64,000 bases of DNA from Amanita rubescens (Eukaryota; Basidiomycota; Agaricomycetes; Agaricales; Amanitaceae): NCBI GenBank assembly GCA_015039365.1, contig WION01000003.1, forward strand, positions 1,302,001-1,366,000. Reading direction: 5' to 3'. Below are positions 11,172 through 21,998 of this stretch, one piece after another (positions within the stretch are counted from its first letter, which is position 1; the number at the start of each line of letters is the position of its first letter). The position numbers and the translations under genes were made by a program. The notes under the pieces are model-generated. The model searched no databases. It worked only from the letters and a program-made list of their open reading frames with translations, and was not told where the DNA came from.

Positions 11172-13124
11172 ATGGTCTCTCCTGCCGCGCGCGACGCGCT
11201 CGCCAACCCGACTGCCACTCTTGTCAATCTTTTCAACGGCGAGCTAGACGGTTTCCCACAGAAAGTCGCCCAGCACTTCTCGAACCTGTTTTCACCGTCA
11301 GATGAAGTCCCTACTCTCGACCCCGCTCATCCACCACATGTGCACAACGACCGTTCTCTCGTGCGATTTCGCGCGATGGTGCAAGATACTTCTCTTTCAC
11401 AGGAAATGTATCTAGCCAGGTCAAGTCACGGAAATTGCGGAGGCTGGGGAATCGGGGACGTGGGTGACGCTGAATTCGACTATGCAAATCTTCGCGAATG
11501 TCACGTTATCTGGGCAGTATCGATCCCAGGCGAATCGTCGTGGTGCTTAGAACCAACCAGCCCCGGTTCCACTTCACCAAGTCATTCTACACCTCGACCC
11601 CACAAATTTCCGTTACAAAGCACCTCTCACGTCGGTGCTCAACTGAAGGTACGTTTAATCACTGTATCTCATCATTCCGAAAGTCATCGTTCCATGCGCC
11701 AGATCTACAATTTACCGTCAGAGCACTACAAGTCAACCGACCTCATTGAATTTGCTGGAATACTGACTTCAGAACCGTATGTGCGCAACGCATTTCGATT
11801 CTCTTCTTTTGCTGCATTCTCTCAGATATGCTGCAGAAATCGAACAGCTCGCTCCTACCTTTGTTCCAACATTACATGTCTTGTTTTCAAGGCATCTCCC
11901 AGTTACAATTATCCCGCAATGCTATCCTGCTATTCCAGCATCTGACATGGAGGGATTAAGACAGGAACTCATTGATTGGTTGGCTAACGAGGCTTTAGCA
12001 GGTGACAAAGTAGCTGCAGAATGGATTTTACTCTGTGCAATTGCCCGAGTGTTTGTTACAGGACCTTACCTCCGCATCCTTCGCTGATTCTAGCTTCAAC
12101 TGTAGACAATCAAGGCACCCCCCAATTCACCCACCAGCTATCACGTTGTCCCATTTTCCGAGTCCTCATTCCTCACCCTCCGTTCCCACCATCTCGCATG
12201 CACTTGCACTGATCTTCCCCTTGTTGGCCACCATACCTGTTTCACTCCACACTCTGAATGAAACATATTTTTTTCCCCGCTCAGACGACGAAGATCTTCA
12301 TAGCGGATGGCTTCAACTCCCTCGCGCTACTCTTTGTGTCATTGTGGAAGCGGGCATCAGCGAAGGCGAAATAAATGGGAAAGGTGCGACGCGGATTCAG
12401 ACCACGACAGTCGCCTGCTCACGATTTTCGTTGAATCAGCTCTCTTGAATATTCGCGCTGTGCAGGAAGTGCTGGACTCCCAGTCGCTCCAGTACATTTT
12501 CCCCTACAGCTCTTTCTCGTTCGATACAGATTTAAACTTCATCCTCCTCGCTGAGGGTCAGAAGAGTACATTCTTCCAGGTATGTCCGTCCGTAAGGTTT
12601 GCGTAACTCGGTAACAAAAATCGGACATCCAGACACATTTTAATGTACCATTTCGACCTGCATCTGACGTTCCTCTCGATGAGCTCAAAACCAAATTATA
12701 CAAACCCCGTGACTCGCTGTCCATTCCACCAAGCGAAAAGCTTGCTAAATTCCGGCAACTTGTCTGTAGCGCAAAGATCGGTAATCTAAACCTTGAGCAA
12801 TCCGCGGCTCATGTCCGTGCCAAAAAAGCTCTCTGTCTCCAGAATAATCTAACATCCTTTCATTAGCATATACAAGAAGATTATGTTGAAGAACGCAAAT
12901 TGGCTAATAGTAAGAAGGCTAAGGGCATTGATTCCAACGATCTCATGCATCGCATCACACTGGCAAGGTTCGTACATACTATACAGAAATAGCTTCTTTT
13001 TTTTAAAAAAAAAAATGGCAGATTATACGCGTTGTCGTTGCATCATTCGGATGTTAGTGTCGCCATATGGGAAAAGGTGAAGATAATGGATGCGGAGCGG
13101 AAAGCTCGGTTGGCACGCCGCTGA
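11172..13124 (+). CDS. MCMBP: MCM-binding protein (MCMBP/ETG1 family)
   Basis: Eight exons (11172-11648, 11703-11776, 11826-12050, 12106-12383, 12440-12579, 12633-12812, 12867-12967, 13022-13124) give 525 residues. MCMBP binds MCM3-7 and helps unload or protect the replicative helicase. Recognised blocks are the N-terminal VRFRAMVQDTSLSQEMYLA, CGGWGI, IPGESSW, the short-exon segment DLIEFAGILTSEP, and C-terminal LLNIRAVQEVLD and LAEGQKSTFF. The acceptor of intron 3 was set at 12105 because only that choice yields the expected ARVQSRHPPIHPPAITLS junction; other AGs break frame. Intron 7 (12968-13021) contains T8 immediately followed by A11, just before the acceptor. The gene ends 22 bp before the convergent phosphopentomutase gene. 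Confidence 0.87.
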
Positions 13125-13146
13125 CCCAAAACTGTACATACGTATC

Positions 13147-15864
13147 TTAAGGGGAACCTAGTCGGTGCTTCTTAGCCTCGAGCCAAACTCCTCCAAGCTC
13201 TTCGACAATACGGGGCAGAAGTGCCACTACGGCTTGACGATCTCTGCTGTTGCCTTCAAGATAATACTTTATCTAAAACAGAATGAATTACTGCGTAGCT
13301 AAGCAATACTGCGACGCTACCTTCGGCTCTGTACCACTTGTCCTGATGGTCAAGACAACATAAAGCTGATCTTCGTTTTCCGCACGGAATTGGATCATAT
13401 GACCAGAGGACAGAGGCAATCGTGGCTTGAATGAAGGAGGATTACCGCTGTCATAACCTACAGTAAGATCCACAACTCGCGTGACCCGCAAACCCCCAAT
13501 CTCCTCTGGATATGTTAGGGAAGAATCCTGGTACGGTAGGTTAATATGACGTCCTTCTGATCCGTTTGACTACCTTGTAATATCGCAGATGTTTGAAGAT
13601 GATGTCAATTGTACTTGGATCATGACAAATGAAATAGCTGTTACTGGTCTGAAGCCATAAGTACCGCCTATTACGATCTCATCGCGAAAAAAAAGACCTT
13701 AAAGTAACCATAGCTGCCATGCGATCAACATAGGAACCTGGTTTTCGGCACATTTTACTCACCGATCATACAGCTCATCTAAGAAAGATGTTGCTGTCTT
13801 CCTTTGAGCATGTAATGCTGCAACTAGCTGGGAAAAGAAGGCCTGGATATCTCGTTGATTATTTCTAAAATTGAGGTGCTAGACGACACACCGTAGCAGA
13901 CACCCCGTCCTTGTCTCGAATTTTGGACCCAATCATATATCCTATTGCCTCCTCATAGCCAAACGGTACCTCAAAACCTTCCGCAACTAGATCTAAGGCT
14001 GTATTTCCGATGTATTTGAACCCTAAAAAGATGTAAGTAATAAGAATTGCCCGCTTCCAATGGTAAAATCCACCCGTCAAGCAGTCCCTGAATACGAATC
14101 CTTCCGCAACTGACATGGCCTCGATCATTCTAGAGCTCACGGTGGATGCCACCATTGCCAACTTGTCAATGGGCTTGCCGCTCGATCGATAAATATCCAA
14201 GATCCAGGCTGCAAATAGAGCTCCGATCTGGTCCCCAGTGAACATCGTCCATGTTCCGTCTACACTGTTAATGCCAAAATAAACACGCGGGATCAGGGTG
14301 ACATATGCAACATACCTCTTCTCTGCCGCAGCAAATCGATCTGCGTCAGGGTCCTGTGCCAAGATATAGCTGGCTCCTTCCTTATTCGCCGTGTCAATAG
14401 CAAGGTCCTGTCTATCTGTAAATACATAGATTCGAGAATTAACTTGAAATAGCACCAAAGCCCCTTTCAGAAAATTGAACGTTTTGCTCCACAGCGGAAG
14501 ATAGAGTTTACTTACCATTTTCCTCCGGGTTTGGGCGACGGACGGTAGGAAACTCAGGATCGGGTTGTTGCTGAGAATCGACCGGAATATACGGCGTGAA
14601 ACCGAATCGGGCGAACGCCTCGCGCACGAAGCTGTCACCGACGCCATGCATTGATGTGTTCACGAACTTGACGCTACATTTTTCGTTGATTGACCTGGGT
14701 CATCATTGGTAGTTGAAATCAGGTCCGCAAGTTTCTTCCCTACCTGTGGGTGATGAGCTCCGAAAGACTATTGAAATAAGCATCTTTCATTTCTCTTGTC
14801 TTGTCTACAAGGAGGGTCGATGCCAGACTATTTGCATCAAGCTCGATTAGCTCCAAGTTTGCCTTGATCGCTTCAGAGATTCCTTCATCATGTGGGTTGA
14901 TTATCTTTCACTATCAGTGAGTTAGTTGATTTTATGCAACAATCGAAACTGACTTGAACTGCGTTCTCCCAGTATACCTATAAATGATTTGGATCAATTT
15001 CAGAGTAGTGGATTGGATACATTTTTACCTTATATCCGTTGTCTTGCTGTTCGAGGTGAGCCTCATAGAAAACATCCGAATTTTACTGCAGACCTTGGGG
15101 TTGTGGCTTGCTTGGGTAGAAATGAATGGAGTCGCATGACGCTTAGACACCTGCACTCGCCTGTTATCATGATACCGCAAGCAGCCTCCAGATGTTTGAC
15201 GCTGAAGGGAACCAATGGGGTATGTACCAACCCTTGAAGGAGATACGTCTTTAGTCCACGAGTTATGAATACCATGGCTACTAATTGCGCCCATCGCTCT
15301 GAATTATGCCTGTGGTCATAGCCGACAACAACTCCACGATTCTTGGCGTCGGCAACTTTTGCAAGAACATATGCGCATAGGCCCTGTCAGAGTAGGTGTT
15401 ACTATTTAGGCCTTTACGCATTAGATTTTATCAAACCTGGGTTGTCTGTAACACAATCAAATCTACGCATACCGGGAGAAACATCGTAAACCGCAATCGG
15501 TCCCTTGGAGTAGGCTTTACCATTCATACGTGCCCACCCAGCTTCCATCTTGCCGCGCAAACCTGGTAAAGAATGTGAACGCTAGTAACTGATCTAACTG
15601 CTCCGACGACACACCTGCTGTCCCGAACTCTATTCGCGGTCTACCAAGACTACAGCTGAGCTGGGTGCCTAGACATTCATTCCGACATACCTCATTCTCT
15701 TCTCCAACTCATCCACATTTCGGATGTCCCACAGATCTTTTATCTCTTTTCTACTTTCCTTATTCTTCCGATTGAATTACCGTCAGATAAGATATATGGT
15801 CACGTCAGGAAGCTCCTACCCTGTCTGAACGAAGCCATTCCTGCACTAGTTCTTCGAGGGACAT
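13147..15864 (-). CDS. PRM15: Phosphopentomutase / phosphoglucomutase-2-like enzyme
   Basis: Nineteen exons, 591 residues: 15820-15864, 15691-15764, 15615-15655, 15521-15562, 15438-15463, 15161-15383, 15094-15110, 15029-15046, 14954-14977, 14744-14904, 14516-14694, 14316-14415, 14074-14264, 13892-14022, 13763-13842, 13698-13713, 13574-13648, 13321-13527, 13147-13272. It belongs to the alpha-D-phosphohexomutase superfamily, in the branch of yeast Prm15/Pgm3 and human PGM2, which interconvert ribose-1-P and ribose-5-P. The four signature loops are present: catalytic TASHNPK (serine 152), metal-binding DPDADR, sugar-binding GYEEAIGYM, and phosphate-binding RTSGTEPK. The catalytic loop lies in a 17-nt exon preceded by a GC-AG intron (15111-15160). 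Five exons are 26 nt or shorter. Substrate preference is inferred from the branch, not from a residue test. Confidence 0.87.
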
Positions 15865-16018
15865 TGGACGTTTATGGCCAAGTATCAGTTGCTGACATCA
15901 TCTATGTCAGCTATAACCATGTTTGAACAAACTACTTAAGTGTATAATGAAATACGAATACTAGTGAACATAAAAGATATAACAACTCGTCCTATCGGAC
16001 GTGTTGTTGAATCAGCCT

Positions 16019-19000
16019 CTATCCAGAAGCACTCGTAGCGTGCAAGCCGCTGATGTTATTGAGTCTGGGAAGGCGGATTTTAAGTGATGGAGTCGTCGGT
16101 GTTGCATGCGATACAGGTACCGAGGAATTAGAATGAACGAGACCTGAGTTGGGGCGTGTTGGCGTACGAACGCTCTTTTTCTTCTCTTTCTCCCCTTTCT
16201 CCCTGTCTTTCTCCTTGCTGTCTTTCGCTTTCCTTTCTCGCTCAGCGTCAACGCTTGGTGCGAAGGGCTTTATGGCGTCGACCTGGCGGGATTCCAGTCC
16301 CTCGCCCTCTCTTTCCTTCCGTTTCCTTCCCCTCTTTTCTCTCTCGTAAACTCTGCTATCCTCCGGTTCCTTCTGAATGGACTTGCGCACAGTTCGAGTT
16401 CGCTTGGGCAAAGACTGTATTATCATCACTACACATAGGCAATTTAAAATCAATCATCAAACCTTGACTGTAAAGGCCAAAGGGATTGACTCGGCGTCAG
16501 AATCAAATCCATTTCTCAAGTTTTGTTCTAGATCCTGTTCCTCAATCTTGCGGTTTGTTATTAACCGGTACCGAGTTTCAAAATCCAGGCATCTTACCTT
16601 AATATGCACCGCTCTCTTGTTAACGGACGCGGAAGGCTGCGGCAGTCCGGATAATGGAGACCCCTGGATATGGGGTTGTGTGAACGATCTCATCTTTGAG
16701 AAACTTATATACCTTGGAAGATATGCTCGTCAGTGAAGATTCGATGGCCATGGCTAGCGGTTTCTTGGAGCGGAGAGAACGAGTATTTTTCTCCACTGGC
16801 ATTTGTGTAGATTTCCTCTTTCTGAGGGAAGGGCCGACTGCTGAAGAGCTAGAATCAATGGAAGACAGTGTTGGCGCCCTGGCAATTCCGTTCACATGCA
16901 AGGGCGTTCGCTAAATCTAATTATCAGTTCACTAACCCTTCTAAAATTACTCGATTTCACCTTCTTTGTAGCTCTCGTGGCTCTACCCAAGTTGCTAGTC
17001 GATTGCTCTGGTCCAGTTTGCACAGCGTCGTCAACCATTTGTCTGTATTTCACCCCGTTTGAATTGGACAGCATCGCATTTCGTTTAGACACCCTTAAAC
17101 CTAGCAGCATCTGCGGGAGATGTAGCATAAATCTGTTGAGTGAAAAGCTGACACTTGCCTGCGCGACCTTCAGGTCATCAGCCTTTATGGATTGCCTATT
17201 TTCCTCTGATACTCGCTCATCTACGTCGTCCAAAGAGCTGAGCGACGTCAATGGAGAAGATAGGGCAGAGTACAAATCCCTAAATATTGCTGAGAGATAT
17301 TTTACATAGGAGCAATTATAAACTGACCTGTCTTTCTGTCCAGCGTCTTTACGTAGCTTATTCCAAAAGTCAAGCAGAATGACCTTCTCAGGAACTCTGT
17401 AGCGGCGACCATTGATAAGTACTTCATCGGCTGGAATTCTGGCCGAATTCAAGACGCTCGTGGCTGCTTCGGGATAGATAATTTCAATGTTGCCATTGTT
17501 GAATTGATTAAACTTTGATATTTCTATGGGCGCTGCGTTTTGTTTAGGAATCCTTCGTTTCGCTGGCTAAGGCAAAACGTGAGACGAAAATGACTTTCGG
17601 AACCTGGACGATCGGCCTACCAGCACTTGCTCTGCATGATTTGGGCACATCCATTTTCTCGTTAGAGGTGGCATGGTGGGCAAAGGAGGGTCGAGGCAAT
17701 CTAAGTGCCAGTGTAGGTTACAATAATCACAGGAGATGACGCTCTTCCATGTATCGGGTTCAATCTTCGACGGTCTTCTCCGCTTCGAAACAGACGCAGC
17801 CGCCGGAACGCCATCAGGCAGAGCTGACGAGCCACAACGGAAACATAACACAGGGGCACCATTTCTGTCCCGAAGGCGATAAGCATCCCTTTCCTCGATC
17901 TGACCGTTGCGACTGAAAGGAAATTTTGTTAATCGTTCCTATGCTAGATTCGAGCGGTTCTTACTTCAACCTATACTGTTTGATTTCTGAAGAATCGACA
18001 TAAGTGCCTCTCGGTCCTGCAACAACTTCGCAACGTGTCATTGTCAATCCAAAGCAGAATTACGCGGTGGACACACTATCTTTATAAAATGTTCTAATTT
18101 CGTCGGGTAACTGAAATTCTGTCGGGATAGACACGTCGACTTGGTATATCAAGGGCGATAATAAAGAGGGTGGAGGTTTCCTTGGTGGATGCTATAACGC
18201 AGATCAAACCGACAAATTACTTTGATATACAATGTACACACCTTTCGTACCGCGCACGCAGGACAGTACCATCTGCTATCATCATCCTCGATCTTGTCCA
18301 GCGGTGGATCAAGACATGACAAATGGAAAGCCCTGGGACAACCGTCGCAGTAGACTAGAGTGCCTTGCGAACGGCAGGATGAACAATGGTCTTCATTAGA
18401 GATGACCTAGAAAGCGATTGGCGAAGATAGACGGGGATGCTTTGATTGAAAATTTACCGTGTTTATATGAGGCTCTGGGGAATGCAGAGATATCACTTTA
18501 GGCTCTTCCTTTACTTTTACAATAGGCGGTTCAATCTCTCTTGCCTTTCCTTTGTCCTTTCTACGAGGTCTACTGGCTACGGTCGCAGAAATGGGCACGT
18601 CCAATGACTCGTGAGAAGAGATTGTTCGAGATAAACGTGGTTCGTCGTCGAGAACCGCAAAGGATGGGTCGATTTCCACCATGGCTGGCGGCGTAGGTGT
18701 TGAGGCGAGGTCGCTTTGGGCGAAGGGTTCGGGGTTAGAGAGCGGGCGACGAGCTGAAGCACGTTGAGCACGACTTGAAACCCTACTCGTCGGAAACGCA
18801 GGATGTAAAAAAGATAATAGAAAAGTGAGCAAGTATTAGAACACATTAAAAGAAACAGGGGGGGCGTACCGTCTATCTATCCTGGAGCGTTTTGTTGGGG
18901 GGCCGTCAATTTCCTGCCCGACGAGAGTTCCATGCATAATGCCAGAATAAGTGGACCCCGGATCCTTCGGAGGTAAGTAAGAGTAGGCAATAGAGGGTTT

Positions 19001-19159
19001 TCTTGGATCGCGCTTTTGAGCGGATTGTTGGGCCGAGAGCAAAGAGGGGGGACCAGGTAGGATTTCTGTGGCCAAGCTGGGGTCACCCTCAAGGTGCGTT
19101 GGCTGGTGTATTGGCACTCCAGGCAACATATAAACAGGCAGGCCCGCTGTGGTAGCCAT
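16019..19159 (-). CDS. RCO1: Rco1-like double-PHD subunit of the Rpd3S deacetylase
   Basis: Twelve exons (18870-19159, 18458-18782, 18242-18406, 18077-18191, 17965-18016, 17621-17912, 17328-17566, 16961-17279, 16713-16910, 16598-16663, 16463-16546, 16019-16414) encode 846 residues. Rco1 is the PHD subunit that, with Eaf3, directs Rpd3S to transcribed chromatin. PHD1 (about 206-260) has the C4HC3 pattern with CDGCPRAFHLSCLDPPL. PHD2 (about 335-408) has CDYCNLHWHLDCLDPPLP and ends WMCPNHAEQVL. The stretch after it (KRRIPKQN, then FNNGNIEI and DEVLINGRRYRVPE) is the family's Sin3/Eaf3-interaction neighbourhood. The N-terminus is Pro-rich. The C-terminus is a highly charged Lys/Glu tail. The reading frame stays open upstream of 19159, and an acceptor-like AG lies near 19185, so an extra 5' exon is possible. 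Confidence 0.85.
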
Positions 19160-20010
19160 ACCCAAGTAGCCGGGGGTAGGCAAACTGGAATGAAACGGAT
19201 CTGGATGATAACAAGCAAATCAAACGATTGCTGTCAGGCTTCACGGTCGGCGACAAGCGACACGTCCCGCCCACGGCCGTTTCTACACATCATACCACAC
19301 TTCGTGAACGCTACTGAGTCCCGCCGACAGTCTTACAACAATTCGGGAATATGATATTCATGTATAGAACAGTGAATGGGTAATACACGTATAGGCCCCC
19401 TTCCTCAACAATGAAACAAACAGTTTCCAGGTACGATAGTTGCGTTTACTCCTGGGCCATCCATGTTCATGTTCACAGCCGTTTGGCTGCGTCGTGGCAG
19501 AGACAAAAGCAAACAGCTACGATGCTGGCTTTGCACAAGCAGAGGTATGTAACACGTACGTGGTTTGTTGTCCAGAATTTTATGTACGGCTCTGGAGCGT
19601 GAGTCTGCCCCGGCAACTGTTCCTCAACAGTCATATAGAGTCCTCATATACCCGAGTTTGCGGGATTTGAGGAGCAACATGTTTTCTAGCATGGACTCAG
19701 GACTGATCTATGAAAGCGTTGAAATGTTTAGACGGTGCCATATTGCATTACGACTGCATAACGGTAGCCTATGAGGTCGAGAAGGTGAACTACAAGAAGG
19801 AATGACATGAATGAGACGACGCTGGATTGTCAATGCTTGAAGGAAAGGGGCAAGTGGTTTGATGGTAAAAAGAGACGATCGTAATCGTAGAAGACCGAAA
19901 GTACTGAAGGAGCTGGGATGAGGCGAAATAAGAAATTTACGGCGTGTGATGCATTTGATTCATGTGATGGTTGGAGGAGGAAGATTCGCGTCAATATTTA
20001 TATAACCGTC
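19160..20010. other. 851-bp divergent intergenic region
   Basis: This is the longest gene-free stretch apart from the one holding the inverted-repeat element. It separates the divergent RCO1 and PRP38 starts. I see no coding frame with family features, no tRNA and no repeat in it. An AT-rich patch near 19992-20004 could serve PRP38. The RCO1 side may hide a short 5' exon. Confidence 0.5.
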
Positions 20011-21005
20011 ATGGCGAATACGACCGTCATCGGTGCAAAGGCAATCCATGGGCAAAATCCTCAGGTAAGCCCCGACTCTGCGGAGTATATCGCACCCTTA
20101 CGCCTCGCGCAAGTATCTAGTCGAAACTGTCATCAGAAGTCGTATCTATGAAGCCCAATACTGGAAGGAGCATTGTTTCGCATTGACTGGTGAAAAATGA
20201 CACATTTTCCATCATTGCACACATTATTAACTTTTCTTGCGCCCATCTAGCTGCCAGCCTTATTGACAAGGCCCTTGAACTGAAGTTCATTGGCGGCGTT
20301 TATGGCAATCAGAGACCAACGGAGTTTCTGTGCTTATTGTTGAAATTGCTGCAAATCCAACCAGACAAAGAAATACTGATAGAGTACTTGCAAGCGGACG
20401 AATTTAAGTGCGCACACAATATTTCCCGAGTCTTATGCTGCTTAGACATTTTTAGGTATCTCCGAGCGCTAGCCGCGCTGTACATACGAATGACGTTCAG
20501 AGCATCAGAGGTATATGAGATACTGGAACCATTACTTAAAGATTACAGAAAACTTCGATTGAGGGATATGGGTAAGTGCTCCCTTGTTGGATCTATTTAG
20601 AATTGCGTTGAATAGGGCATATCGACACAGCTGGCTATTCACTAACGTACATGGACGAGTTCGTGTACGCGCTTTTGACAGAAGAAAGGGTCTGTGACAT
20701 CATCTTACCCCGCATAGCGAAACGACAAGTTTTAGAAGAGATGGATGAACTTGGACCAAGAAAAAGTTTCCTTTTGGATGCGATGGAGGCAACTAGTGAC
20801 CAAGGTAGCGTTCACGGCAGGAGCCCTTCGAGAGGGCGAAGCTGGAGCCCGCGCGGTCGCAGTGGCAGTAGATCACTTAGCAGAAGTGACAGGTCTGCTT
20901 CAAGAGATGGCAGTTTCTCGCAGCCGCTCGGGCTCACCACTATCATATAAATCACGAAGTCGTAGTATATCGCCAGATAGGATGAAGTTGGATGATAAAA
21001 TGTGA
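20011..21005 (+). CDS. PRP38: PRP38-family pre-mRNA splicing factor
   Basis: Exons 20011-20064, 20114-20189, 20251-20407, 20456-20571 and 20616 onward. Prp38 is a tri-snRNP protein needed for spliceosome activation. The globular domain is complete: IHGQNPQYLVE, WKEHCFALTAA, ELKFIGGVYGNQRPTEFLCL, and YLRALAALYIRMTF through TYMDEFVYALLTEERVCDIILPR. The C-terminus is an Arg/Ser tail that appears in two frames. The exon frame gives GRSPSRGRSWSPRGRSGSRS and stops at 20950 after LGLTTII (245 residues in all). The +1 frame gives SRSRSGSPLSYKSRSRS and ends LDDKM at 21005. A GT-AG intron at 20805-20880 would connect exon 5 to the second frame but remove the first RS block. Either alternative splicing or a one-base indel explains this. 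The listed end covers both forms. Confidence 0.82.
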
Positions 21006-21016
21006 TGCTATGTACA

Positions 21017-21946
21017 TTACTTCTTTGGTACAACGAAGTCTTGCTTTTTCCAAGCACCAAGTTGTTCTGCCAACAGCTTCCACCGTTCTTGCAAAAACGG
21101 AACATTGCCAGCGGATTTGAGAGTCTTGGGAGAAAGATATCCTCTATTATGATATTGACTGTACCAGACTAGATATTGTCAGTAGGATGCGTACACCGAA
21201 GTACGAGAGACTTACTTATATCTTGACGCCGTGTTGGCGCAGCAGACAGTCTATCGTCTCGACCCTTCACACAATCGCGCAAGGCCAGTGGATTGTGATA
21301 CACGCAAACAATCTTTCCGCCTTTCTTCTCAATGGCCTCGATGGCGCTCTTAGAAGCACGCGAAGGTGTCATGAAGATGGGCGACTTCAGGTACTCGGCA
21401 CCCTGAAACAAGGTTATATGGGCGAAGGATAACAGAAAAGAGGATATACCAACATTTCCCAATACTTTAATCCCATCATGAACATCATGTACACAGCCGC
21501 TCAGCAAAAGTTCCCTGGCAGTAATCGGTTTGTCGGGAGAAGAGACCAAACGTCCTTCGTCAATCCAATGTTGTATTCTGTCAAGATTGACAGGAGCATA
21601 TGTCTTGGCGTTCCTGTCGAGGTTCTACGCGTCAGCGGAATGGTAGAGATATGTCCACATACTGATTCACAAAACCACGCTTCGGAAAACGTTTGGTAAT
21701 GGGTGTCTGACCACCTTCAAAGCCGGGTTTCAGCCCGACGCCTGAACGCGACTTCTGACCATTTGCGCCACGTCCTGCAGTACCACCGTAGCCAGAGCCC
21801 TGCCCTCTTCCAACTCTTTTTTGCTGCAAAGACAAAAATCAACGGGTGGCAGACAAGAGCAGAAAAGAACAGACATTTTGTTGAGATCCCGGTGCAGGAC
21901 TGAGGTTGGCAAGAGTGATGCGGACGGTGCGCAAACGAGAGCTCAT
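21017..21946 (-). CDS. MRPL10: Mitochondrial large-subunit ribosomal protein uL15m
   Basis: Five exons (21875-21946, 21663-21823, 21454-21613, 21216-21402, 21017-21168) give 243 residues. The protein is a core component of the mitochondrial large ribosomal subunit. The uL15 signature runs across exons 1-2: [20 protein letters not shown] followed by [18 protein letters not shown] and [18 protein letters not shown]. The middle holds [19 protein letters not shown], and the end has the mitochondrial extension [16 protein letters not shown]. The short basic N-terminus ([12 protein letters not shown]) can act as a presequence. It is divergent from the tRNA isopentenyltransferase gene with 52 bp between the start codons. 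The fit to the family is close along the whole length. Confidence 0.93.
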
Positions 21947-21998
21947 AATAGAATCGGAGAGAGAAGCGGATACGTGGTTTGGTTGTGTGTACCAAATC

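Noticed and set aside
16149..16467. Ser/Phe/Leu-rich plus-strand frames
   Set aside because: They are the antisense of the Lys/Glu/Arg-rich tail of RCO1; the apparent hydrophobic protein comes from reverse reading of charged codons.
16911..16936. 26-bp intron in RCO1
   Set aside because: A donor at 16960 gives a normal 50-bp intron ending at the same acceptor and also keeps frame.
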